Shown here piece by piece: positions 6,144-12,490 of a stretch of DNA of 35,843 nucleotides. The translations under genes were made by a program, and so were the position numbers. Every line of letters begins with the position of its first letter. Position 1 is the first letter of the stretch. The DNA comes from a virus: IMG/VR virus record IMGVR_UViG_3300031957_003564, positions 1-35,843 of that record; one strand, written 5' to 3'. Under the pieces are notes generated by a model. The model did not search any database. It saw nothing but the letters and a program-made list of their open reading frames with translations, and was not told the origin of the DNA.

Positions 6144-6676
6144 ATGCAAGAATTTGGGAAAGCGCAGAAGATCTTCGTGATCATATAGCTCTCTTGCGCA
6201 GAAATATGGGAACAAGGTACGGAACTCCTGGCCGCAAGAATTACAATCGGATTGTCATGACAAGCGGCGGGTTTGATCCTCTTCACGTTGGTCACCTTGA
6301 GTGCATTCAAGCATCGGCAGAGATTGCAGATAAAGGTGTCTTGGTAGTCGTAGTGAACGGTGATGGCTTTCTAAACAACAAAAAGGGATATGCGTTCATG
6401 AATGCAGAATCTCGATGCAAAATTGTCTCTGCCATCAAGGGAGTTGACCACGTTTTGCTTTACGAAGATCCGGTAGACATGACAGTTTGTCACCCTATCG
6501 CGGTTATCAAGCCGAAGTTCTTCACAAAGGGCGGTGACAGAGACAGTTCTGCGAATGTTCCTGAATTCGAAGTTTGCAAAGACGTTGGAACGGAAGTTAT
6601 CTTTCGAGTTGGTGGTGAAAAGGTTCAAAGCTCATCTGAGCTCGTTGATAATGCAATGAAGAGGGATTTGCGATGA
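6140..6676 (+). CDS. HldE/RfaE2-like sugar-phosphate nucleotidyltransferase
   Basis: A 178-residue cytidylyltransferase-fold enzyme. After about 35 extra N-terminal residues comes MTSGGFDPLHVGH with the HxGH nucleotide-binding motif at 49-52, then VVVNGDGFLNNKKG, then KGGDRD (130-135) where HldE has its KGGD motif, and finally a Ser-rich QSSSEL segment in place of the usual STT. This pattern fits the adenylyltransferase half of HldE, which makes ADP-heptose from heptose-1-phosphate, but the nucleotide and sugar cannot be fixed by eye. The start overlaps the helicase stop (ATGA). The SIS-HAD fusion at 20996 could supply a heptose substrate. Confidence 0.85.
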   Translation: MNARIWESAEDLRDHIALLRRNMGTRYGTPGRKNYNRIVMTSGGFDPLHVGHLECIQASAEIADKGVLVVVVNGDGFLNNKKGYAFMNAESRCKIVSAIKGVDHVLLYEDPVDMTVCHPIAVIKPKFFTKGGDRDSSANVPEFEVCKDVGTEVIFRVGGEKVQSSSELVDNAMKRDLR

Positions 6677-7056
6677 ACGGAAGTAAGGGCGTTGGCGGAG
6701 ACAAGATTGCAATTCCAGAGATTGTTCACAAGCCATGGGGCTTTGAGAAGATCTGGGCAAAGACCGACAAGTACGTGGGAAAGATTCTGCACATTAACCC
6801 CGGGCAAAGATTGTCCCTTCAGTACCACAACGTAAAGGATGAAACAATCTATGTTCTTTCTGGCAATCTTCGCCTGGTTCTCAACGAAGTTGGGATCGAA
6901 ACGTTCATGCCGGAAGGGACCAGCTACAGAATCAAGCCAGGCGTGATCCATAGGTTTGAGGCGGCAGAGAATATGGGTCCCGTTGTTCTCCTCGAGGTGA
7001 GCACGCCAGAACTAGACGATGTTGTTAGGTTGCACGATGACTACAGCAGGGACTAG
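6673..7056 (+). CDS. Cupin, type II mannose-6-phosphate isomerase/GDP-mannose pyrophosphorylase C-domain
   Basis: A 127-residue stand-alone cupin that matches the C-terminal domain of bifunctional ManC/AlgA. Features: HKPWGFEKIW near 19-28, PGQRLSLQYH (H52) with the metal-binding Glu a few residues on in KDETIYVLSG, GVIHRFEA with a second metal His, and the typical end VVRLHDDYSR. The family interconverts fructose-6-phosphate and mannose-6-phosphate. With the phosphomannomutase at 3451 this covers the two steps from fructose-6-phosphate to mannose-1-phosphate. It overlaps the preceding stop by 4 bases and the next gene by 20. Confidence 0.88.
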   Translation: MNGSKGVGGDKIAIPEIVHKPWGFEKIWAKTDKYVGKILHINPGQRLSLQYHNVKDETIYVLSGNLRLVLNEVGIETFMPEGTSYRIKPGVIHRFEAAENMGPVVLLEVSTPELDDVVRLHDDYSRD

Positions 7057-8362
7057 GGCGGCTCGAAAGTTTTGCAAGGTTTCTGAAACTGAGTCCTTGC
7101 AGAGCAACATATCCAAATCTCTTTCTTATTGCTCATCTTCTGCAATTCGTCTTTTGGATGGTAAGTTCGTTGGATCAGCAAGGTCGGGGACTTCCCTAGA
7201 AGCGCTTGACATTACGAGAGCATCATGGTTATCGTATTCTGACTTCATTCCGGAAACCTTTGTGCGGAACTCCGTTTTGCACTTGGTCGAATCAAACACA
7301 TCGGGAAACCACTCTCTTTGTGCTTGGTTGTCACTGTTCTTCGTAGGTTCAGAGTTTGATTACAACGCTCGAGACATCATGCTAGCCTCGAGAAGAGTCC
7401 GGTCTCAGGAAGTTGAGGCTTTTTACAGATCGCTGGTTAGGGATGAAAGGACTGCATCCCTGTTTTCACAAATCATCGACAACGCAGGAACCAGCGCTCG
7501 TTTGACCATACAGCCCACTCCAGCAAAATTGGATGGAATCGTACATAGGAGAAATCACAGGTACCCCCTGGGATTGCCTCAGGAGTTCCTCAGAGCGGCT
7601 AAGAGAAAGATTGAAGCATACGGGTGTGATGTCTTAGCTGTCGATGGTGTCATCATGACGGTAGGAGAAATTCATCAGTTTCTGTATCGATACAACGAGA
7701 CGAAAGAAAATTTGGTGATTCTCTGTAGAGGTTTTTCCGTCGAGGTTCTATCGACCCTTGTGAAGAACTACCAAGAAGGTCGTTTGAACGTCTACCCGAT
7801 CCAGGTTCCTTCTTCCGAGTACGCAAACATTCTTCATGACATTTCGTTTCTTGCAGAGTGTGAAACTGTTTCAACACTTACCGGAGATGTTCTGGCATCG
7901 AAGGATGAAAGCTGCTTGGGGAAAATCAAAAACGTAAAGATAACCGACGAGTGTTTTGAGTTTGTCTCCCTGAATTCTGACAGAAAGTCTGAGCTGGTCG
8001 AGAAAATTACCGACGAGTCGAGCCAACTTGAGGACGAATTTGGTTCGACAGGTATTGGTGCTGAGGTGATGAATCTTCGAAAAGCGTGCGCATCAGCAGA
8101 GTCTAGCCACATCTATGTTTCTAAATTTGGTATCGGTCAAGAAGAAATTATCTGTGATAGGCTCAAGACGCTAACTAAGATTCACGGTGAATTCAAGGAA
8201 TGTGGTTGCGTTGATCTGGAGGGCTTTGGAGAGCTTTTTTCACCGCTAATCGAGAGAGGGATTAAGATTCTACCAACTGCTAGCCTTATTTATGCATTAC
8301 GATCGGCGCATGACACGAGAAGCAAGCTGCTAAACTCCAGTGTCGTATTGCTGGCCGATTAG
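7037..8362 (+). CDS. Highly divergent GroEL-like chaperonin
   Basis: A 441-residue protein (start ATG 7037; an earlier start at 7019 lies deeper in the cupin gene). By eye it aligns with group I chaperonins. The apical part (about 196-310) follows GroEL in order: LAVDGVIMTVGEI, ENLVILCRGFSVEVLSTLV, NVYPIQVPSSEYANILHDIS, and VSTLTGDVL. The second equatorial part has HIYVSKFG where GroEL has AVIKVG, then a long helix and IERGIKILPTASLIYALR where GroEL has EEGVVAGGGVALIR. It is about 100 residues shorter than GroEL. The GDGTT ATP motif is replaced by SGNHSL (89-94), and the expected Asp residues for ATP hydrolysis are not seen. It may have lost ATPase activity. Confidence 0.75.
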   Translation: MTTAGTRAARKFCKVSETESLQSNISKSLSYCSSSAIRLLDGKFVGSARSGTSLEALDITRASWLSYSDFIPETFVRNSVLHLVESNTSGNHSLCAWLSLFFVGSEFDYNARDIMLASRRVRSQEVEAFYRSLVRDERTASLFSQIIDNAGTSARLTIQPTPAKLDGIVHRRNHRYPLGLPQEFLRAAKRKIEAYGCDVLAVDGVIMTVGEIHQFLYRYNETKENLVILCRGFSVEVLSTLVKNYQEGRLNVYPIQVPSSEYANILHDISFLAECETVSTLTGDVLASKDESCLGKIKNVKITDECFEFVSLNSDRKSELVEKITDESSQLEDEFGSTGIGAEVMNLRKACASAESSHIYVSKFGIGQEEIICDRLKTLTKIHGEFKECGCVDLEGFGELFSPLIERGIKILPTASLIYALRSAHDTRSKLLNSSVVLLAD

Positions 8363-8389
8363 TTTACATTACGACTGAGTTGTTAAAAT
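8363..8389 (+). promoter_or_regulatory. Possible promoter with extended -10
   Basis: TTTACA (8363-8368) and TAAAAT (8384-8389) are 15 bases apart, a short spacer, but TGT directly before the -10 gives the extended form TGnTAAAAT (8381-8389). Transcription would begin near 8396, at the ribosome site GGAGG of the gene at 8406. Confidence 0.35.
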
Positions 8390-8405
8390 GAACCTGGAGG
8401 TTTTT

Positions 8406-8615
8406 ATGAGCAAGAACACTGAGTTTGCTACAGCGCTAGCATACCTTAAGAACAAGACAAAGGCAGAGCTTTCCGATACTCTCGCAGCCGCAACAAAGAA
8501 GGAAGGAATTGAGCTAACATCTGAGGGCTGGCGTCGCTTGAAGACGGCACTCGAGACAAGCGTTGAAAACAGCATTAACTCTTCGCACAACGCTTTTAGA
8601 TCGCTTCTGACTTGA
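8406..8615 (+). CDS. Hypothetical 69-residue helical protein
   Basis: Start ATG 8406 is chosen because a strong GGAGG (8396-8400) precedes it; the earlier in-frame ATG 8388 lies inside the predicted promoter. The product is helical and charged (KNKTKAELSDTLAAATKKEG then TSEGWRRLKTALE), without membrane or metal motifs. It begins a run of four small genes that leads to the tmRNA. Not recognised. Confidence 0.65.
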   Translation: MSKNTEFATALAYLKNKTKAELSDTLAAATKKEGIELTSEGWRRLKTALETSVENSINSSHNAFRSLLT

Positions 8616-8616
8616 G

Positions 8617-9081
8617 ATGCAAGGAATCAAGCACTACATAGAGTGCCACTGCATTACTCCACAGTTTAAGAACAAGAAGAAACCAATCTACTTTGGTTTT
8701 TCCGTGTTTTCTGTTTTGAGTGACGAAGACGAAGTTGAAAACAAGTTCGTCCAATGTCCCAACTGCGGGGTTGTTCACAAGGTTGTGGATCTCTGTAAGA
8801 GCGAGATTCTTTCAGGAAAGGACGAGTCGGTAGCCGTAAGAACTTTAGACGATATCAAGTTTTCCATTCCGGAAAACTTAGTCCAGCTTTTGGAATCCAA
8901 CAGAACCAGCTACGCAGACTATGAAAAGCTAGAGTGGATTTTAAACAACGAAATTTGGGACGAAACGGTCATACTAACTTCGGACATCGAAGAAGGAACT
9001 AGGGTCGGGAAGATCCTAAAGTTTTCGAAAGATGGAAGGCCTAGGGTAGAACCTTTTGCATCTGTGGAGCTGATAAATTGA
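8617..9081 (+). CDS. Zinc-ribbon-like protein, unknown function
   Basis: A 154-residue protein with four Cys arranged for one zinc site: CHC near residues 10-12 and CPNC near 47-50, followed by a His (VVHKV). Between them is a beta-rich stretch (PIYFGFSVFSVLS). The C-terminal two thirds are mixed alpha/beta with an acidic EDGT-type loop (SDIEEGTRVGKILKF) and no clear catalytic motif. It starts at ATG 8617, one base after the previous stop, and its own stop overlaps the next TTG start. I do not assign a function. Confidence 0.65.
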   Translation: MQGIKHYIECHCITPQFKNKKKPIYFGFSVFSVLSDEDEVENKFVQCPNCGVVHKVVDLCKSEILSGKDESVAVRTLDDIKFSIPENLVQLLESNRTSYADYEKLEWILNNEIWDETVILTSDIEEGTRVGKILKFSKDGRPRVEPFASVELIN

Positions 9082-9299
9082 GCGAACAAGCTATGTCAAA
9101 ACGCACGGCAAAGCATCTCAGAGAGTGCCGTGAAATTGTTAGAGAGATTAGAGATTTTGGTATCAACGAGTTCATGACTCTTCAGATTATCAACCTCTTG
9201 TCTCTTGAGTTGGAGAATCGCGACGCAATGATAGAAATTTCAGACGCCGCAAAGAAATACTTACCAGACGAAGATCAGCAAAAAGACTTGATCTTGTAG
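9078..9299 (+). CDS. Hypothetical 73-residue helical protein
   Basis: Begins with TTG 9078, overlapping the preceding TGA, with GGAG at 9066-9069 at good spacing; ATG 9093 is an alternative but has no ribosome site. The protein is fully helical and charged (LRECREIVREIRDFG, then LLSLELENRDAMIEI), with no membrane segment. It could be a coiled-coil partner of its neighbours. Not recognised. Confidence 0.6.
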   Translation: MSEQAMSKRTAKHLRECREIVREIRDFGINEFMTLQIINLLSLELENRDAMIEISDAAKKYLPDEDQQKDLIL

Positions 9300-9310
9300 G
9301 AGAAATTGAT

Positions 9311-9511
9311 ATGTCATCAGAAATGATTTACGAAAAGTGGAGCGAGTTCAAGCTCCTTGTTGAGAGCCTTGAGAACGATGTTGCAAAGAACGCAAGCGGA
9401 AATGCATCGGCAGGAGTCAGGGCACGCAGAGGACTTCGCCTCCTGAAGAAGGAAGCAGCAGAGCTTGTGAAGCTTACGCTTTCCGTTGAAAAGGCTCGCA
9501 AACAAGCTTAG
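9311..9511 (+). CDS. Hc1-like (histone H1-like) DNA-binding protein
   Basis: A 66-residue protein resembling bacterial Hc1-family proteins, which condense DNA in Chlamydia and occur widely in other bacteria. An N-terminal helix (SEFKLLVESLENDV) leads to the family-like core GNASAGVRARRGLRLLKKEA at 30-49, matching the N-x-A-A-G-x-R-A-R-K pattern I know from the family, then a basic C-terminal helix. It lacks the long Lys/Ala tail of chlamydial Hc1. A good AGGAGA site precedes ATG 9311. It lies 8 bases upstream of the tmRNA and is probably co-transcribed with it. Phage or host DNA compaction is a reasonable role. Confidence 0.7.
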   Translation: MSSEMIYEKWSEFKLLVESLENDVAKNASGNASAGVRARRGLRLLKKEAAELVKLTLSVEKARKQA

Positions 9512-9519
9512 TATTATTT

Positions 9520-9837
9520 GGGCTCGCCCTGGTTTCGACAGGGTAGTTGAAGAGGATAGTGCAGGCAGTCGTGATGACTCAAAAAATCAAACCCAATTTA
9601 GTTGCCAACAACAACAACTACGAACTCGCACTAGCTGCTTGATCGGGAGGCTGACCAGAGCCTTCTATCCAATCTGGTCAACACAACAGACAAGTTGCAA
9701 AAATCAAACAAGAACCTGCTTTTTGGTTGCAGTGAAACCAAATATGTTTTGCTGGTTTACGAGAAAAACTAGCCAAGCCTGTGGATGACTTGAATTGAAT
9801 GCTGCTTTGGACGCGGGTTCGACTCCCGCCGGGTCCA
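9520..9837 (+). ncRNA. ssrA: tmRNA (transfer-messenger RNA)
   Basis: A complete one-piece tmRNA gene. The 5' end GGGCTCG (9520-9526) pairs with CGGGTCC (9830-9836) as the acceptor stem with two G-U pairs, and the discriminator is A9837; CCA is not encoded. The tmRNA signature CTGGTTTCGAC follows the 5' end, and the T arm is GCGGGTTCGACTCCCGC (9813-9829). The message part reads from GCC 9604 to TGA 9640-9642, preceded by TTTAGTT, giving the tag ANNNNYELALAA. The LAA end should be read by ClpXP. Inverted repeat GACCAGA/TCTGGTC (9653-9659, 9673-9679) starts the pseudoknot region. tmRNA with SmpB rescues stalled ribosomes; no smpB is in this window, so the host protein is presumably used. Confidence 0.96.
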
Positions 9838-9880
9838 TTCTTTTTTTCCCTAATACTTATCGAAGTACATGGTGGGGAAA

Positions 9881-10723
9881 ATGAAAGTTACCAAAAGACA
9901 ATTGCGAAAGATCATCTCCGAAGAGTCTAAGCTCCTAAAGGAAGAGGAGTACGATTTCTACAGAGATTACAGAGCCGGCTTGATTAGTCGTGAAGAGTAC
10001 GAGCAGGCAGTTCGTAATTTCCAGAGAAGATCGGGTTATAGCACGCGTCCACGACGCACTAGGAAGACAACCTATGTTGGTTCCGGTGCAAACGCTGCAA
10101 AGATCAAGGCAGTTGAAGATGCAATTGCCGTTAAGCCAAACAACTTTCTCAACTCTGTCTTAAAACAGCTTAAGGCAGGTCGAGGATTGTCTGCTAAGCA
10201 AAATGCAATCGTAAGAAAGATCTTATCGAAAAGACCGTACAACGCAGATGCCACACTTTTCGAAGGAAAAGGTAGGATGAAGATTAAGAAAAGTCAGCTT
10301 GACAAAATCATCGTTGAGGCAGCTAAAGTCATGGCAGAGGGCCGCTCGAATTACGAAGCCGGGTATGATGATGGCATGGCCGGTGTAGATGTACGCCCTT
10401 CGGCAATGGCTACTCGCGGTGAGCAAGAGAAGAAGCATGCAAATGCAGAGTATCGACGCGGGTATGTCGATGGCACGATCGGTCGGCATAGCGGAAAGCG
10501 ACGGATGAAGACCGAGGCAAGCTCCTTCGACCGCGCGACAGGTGAAGGTAGCCTGCCCGATTACGAAGAAGGATACAAGGACGGAATGTCCGGAGCAGAC
10601 ATTCCCCCAGAATTCGCTGCAAATCCGTCATACCGACGAGGATATGACGATGCTGAGAGCGGGAACTACAATCCACCTGAGCCTAGGCGATTTAGCAGAT
10701 ATCGCAGAACACGAAGGATGTGA
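9881..10723 (+). CDS. Repeat protein with KRQLRKII motif and three Gly-Tyr blocks
   Basis: A 280-residue basic protein. ATG 9881 is preferred over 9869 because GGTGGGG lies just before it. Residues 1-12 are MKVTKRQLRKII, followed by SEE; a second copy in the middle reads MKIKKSQLDKIIVEAAK. A basic linker (about 40-65) precedes the first helical block. The C-terminal half has Gly-Tyr blocks: YEAGYDDGMAG with YRRGYVDG, then YEEGYKDGMSG with YRRGYDDAESG. The same block occurs once in the protein at 808. These resemble ribosome modulation factor's GYxAGxxG pattern. The IxEA motifs resemble T4 prohead protease sites. Likely a virion internal or ribosome-associated protein; not proven. Confidence 0.7.
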   Translation: MKVTKRQLRKIISEESKLLKEEEYDFYRDYRAGLISREEYEQAVRNFQRRSGYSTRPRRTRKTTYVGSGANAAKIKAVEDAIAVKPNNFLNSVLKQLKAGRGLSAKQNAIVRKILSKRPYNADATLFEGKGRMKIKKSQLDKIIVEAAKVMAEGRSNYEAGYDDGMAGVDVRPSAMATRGEQEKKHANAEYRRGYVDGTIGRHSGKRRMKTEASSFDRATGEGSLPDYEEGYKDGMSGADIPPEFAANPSYRRGYDDAESGNYNPPEPRRFSRYRRTRRM

Positions 10724-10727
10724 GTGA

Positions 10728-10748
10728 TGCTATCGAGTTAAGATAGCA
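10728..10748. terminator. Hairpin between convergent genes, possible terminator
   Basis: TGCTATC (10728-10734) and GATAGCA (10742-10748) form a perfect 7-base-pair stem with a 7-base loop at the junction of two convergent genes. Outer GAGT and ACTC could extend it. There is no T tract on either side, so a classic intrinsic terminator is not shown; it may stop transcription weakly or act as a transcript end barrier. Confidence 0.4.
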
Positions 10749-10987
10749 GCATTCGACTCACCCAGCTTTTCAGTTGCCTTCTTTTCAATCTGGCATATCC
10801 TCATTCGAGTGACACCGTACACGTCGCCGATTTCTTGGAGGGTATGCCTTTTTGTTGATGCAATCAGTACGCAGTTCTGACACGCTTCGTTGTTGAAGTT
10901 GTATCTGCATGTTGTCTTAGCGCAAGACTCTCCTGTTCTCGTGTGCCTTTCGTAACAAATCTCTTTATTCAAGTTTCTTCCTTTCAA
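10730..10987 (-). CDS. Small sigma-region-4-like protein with Cys cluster
   Basis: An 85-residue protein. The C-terminal half has TLQEIGDVYGVTRMRICQIEKKA, the helix-turn-helix of sigma-70 region 4.2 (typical TLEEIGxxxGVTRERIRQIE), which contacts the -35 box. The N-terminal half has Cys in CAKTTC and CQNC, a possible zinc site. Regions 2 and 3 are absent, so it cannot be a full sigma factor; it may redirect host polymerase or repress host promoters. The only start is TTG 10985-10987 without a ribosome site; TATAAG on the minus strand (11007-11002) would give a nearly leaderless mRNA. It is divergent from the PhoH gene and alone on its strand. Confidence 0.75.
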   Translation of the reverse strand: MKGRNLNKEICYERHTRTGESCAKTTCRYNFNNEACQNCVLIASTKRHTLQEIGDVYGVTRMRICQIEKKATEKLGESNAAILTR

Positions 10988-11008
10988 TAGCCAAAAAGCT
11001 ACTTATAG

Positions 11009-11036
11009 TTGAATCGTACAAGCAAAGTGCTACGAT
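11009..11036 (+). promoter_or_regulatory. Extended -10 promoter of the PhoH gene
   Basis: TTGAAT (11009-11014), 16 bases, then TACGAT (11031-11036), with TGC just before it making an extended -10 (TGnTACGAT). Transcription would begin near 11043, just ahead of the ribosome site GAGGTG at 11045-11050. The minus-strand -10 candidate TATAAG overlaps the upstream edge, so the two divergent promoters are nearly face to face. Confidence 0.55.
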
Positions 11037-11053
11037 TTACATTTGAGGTGTTT

Positions 11054-12370
11054 TTGAGCTCACGCAAGATTTTTATCGTCGACACCAGTGTCCTTCTTTA
11101 CGACATGAAGTCAATTCATTCCTTCGAGGGAAACACGGTTGTCATTCCGGTCATGGTTCTCGATGAGCTTGACCGATTCAAGGACAAGCAATCACTGCTA
11201 GGGACGAGTGCAAGATACGTAAACAGGCTCTTGGATGACCTGAGGGCGTATGGGAACCTTGAAAAAGGAATCAATGTTTCTAACCTTCCAAATTTTGAAG
11301 TTGACCAGATAGTCCGTGTGGACCTCTCAGAGACACTTCCGGATGAGTATCCATCGAGTTGGAAACGAGACCGCGGGGACAACATGATCCTGGCATGCGC
11401 TCTCAACGTTCAGGCGGCCAATAAGGACTCAGTTGTCAAGATAGTCACAAAGGACATCAACCTCAGGGTGAAGGCAGACAGCCTAGGAATGCCTGCTGAG
11501 GACTATCTTGCCGACCACATCGACGTTCGAAAGGGCGAGATGTATACAGGCGTCGAGCACGTTGAGCTAACGAAAGAAGAGATCGACGAAGTTTACGACA
11601 GAGGAAGCGTCGATTTCTGGGAGCCTGATGTGTTTGAGAACCAGGGAATCGTTGCAAAGTCTCCTGAAGGCGGCAGTGCCCTGCTCATCGTTAAGGGAAA
11701 TAAGCTGCATCGTTTGGAGACCGACCACAACGGAATGGGGAACGTCAAAGCTAGAAACAAGGAGCAGGAGTTTGCTGTCAACATGCTTCTTGATCCTACG
11801 ATTCCGCTGGTTAGCATAAACGGAATTGCAGGAAGTGGCAAGACCTTCCTGACATTGGTTTGTGCCATGGCACAGATATTCACAGGCGAATACAAGCAGA
11901 TCGTCATCACTCGATCGATTCAGCCTGTTGGTAAAGATCTGGGCTTCCTTCCGGGAGACATGATGGAAAAAATGAATCCATGGCTAGCACCAATTACTGA
12001 CAACTTCAGGCATGCCTTCAAGGACAAGGACCGGTCTTACTTTGACTCCATGATTCACAAGGGCACCATTGAGGTTGCACCGTTGTCGTACATCAGAGGT
12101 AGAACTTTCAACGATTCCATCGTCATTGTTGATGAAGCGCAGAACGCAACAGTTCATGAACTGAAGACCATCATTACTAGAATTGGAAAATCATCCAAGG
12201 TCATCCTGCTTGGTGACACCGATCAGATTGATACTCCGTACATCAATTCTCAGTCGAACGGTCTAACTGTGGTGATTGAAAAAATGAAGAACTCCCATCT
12301 GGCTGGACACGTTACTCTGGAGAAGGGCCAGAGATCTGACATTGCTTCTCATGCCGCTGATGTACTTTAG
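11054..12370 (+). CDS. phoH: PhoH-family protein: PIN domain fused to PhoH ATPase
   Basis: A 438-residue protein. Residues 1-150 form a PIN ribonuclease domain with the expected acidic residues: D10 in FIVDTS, E38 in VLDELDRF, D109 in RGDNMILA and D134 in VTKDINL. The PhoH ATPase follows, with Walker A GIAGSGKT (257-264), VITRSIQPVGKDLGFLPG, and Walker B VIVDEAQN (DEAQ 360-363), then LLGDTDQID. This is the PIN-PhoH (YlaK-type) arrangement, proposed to be an RNA helicase-nuclease. TTG 11054 is chosen for its GAGGTG site and closeness to the PIN domain; TTG 11009 sits in the promoter. Phage phoH genes are common in aquatic phages. Confidence 0.93.
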   Translation: MSSRKIFIVDTSVLLYDMKSIHSFEGNTVVIPVMVLDELDRFKDKQSLLGTSARYVNRLLDDLRAYGNLEKGINVSNLPNFEVDQIVRVDLSETLPDEYPSSWKRDRGDNMILACALNVQAANKDSVVKIVTKDINLRVKADSLGMPAEDYLADHIDVRKGEMYTGVEHVELTKEEIDEVYDRGSVDFWEPDVFENQGIVAKSPEGGSALLIVKGNKLHRLETDHNGMGNVKARNKEQEFAVNMLLDPTIPLVSINGIAGSGKTFLTLVCAMAQIFTGEYKQIVITRSIQPVGKDLGFLPGDMMEKMNPWLAPITDNFRHAFKDKDRSYFDSMIHKGTIEVAPLSYIRGRTFNDSIVIVDEAQNATVHELKTIITRIGKSSKVILLGDTDQIDTPYINSQSNGLTVVIEKMKNSHLAGHVTLEKGQRSDIASHAADVL

Positions 12371-12490
12371 AACAGGTATCGAAGCATACTGAGGACTGTT
12401 CCTGTTTATCGAACATATTTTTTTCTGTACAATCTACTGAAGACCGGTTCTATAAGAATAAGAACAGGAATCAGTATAGGAATCAGTTAA
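12371..12490 (+). promoter_or_regulatory. Repeat-rich intergenic region upstream of the glycosylation island
   Basis: This 120-base gap holds an inverted pair AACAGG (12371-12376)/CCTGTT (12401-12406), a direct repeat TATCGAAGCATA (12377-12388)/TATCGAACATA (12407-12417), a second direct repeat AGAACAGG-A/T-ATC (12369-12380 and 12461-12472), a T7 tract, a -10-like TACAAT (12428-12433) and clustered AATCAG units from 12468 on, which continue into the next gene. It probably carries the end of the phoH transcript and the island's promoter with operator sites. Confidence 0.5.

Noticed and set aside
9486-9788. 100-residue reading frame across the tmRNA
   Set aside because: It overlaps the tmRNA almost entirely and lacks a ribosome site; the RNA structure explains the sequence.
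9848-9869. ATACTTA motif shared with 796-802 as a phage promoter
   Set aside because: Only two good copies were found and no -35 or spacing is shared; too weak to claim.
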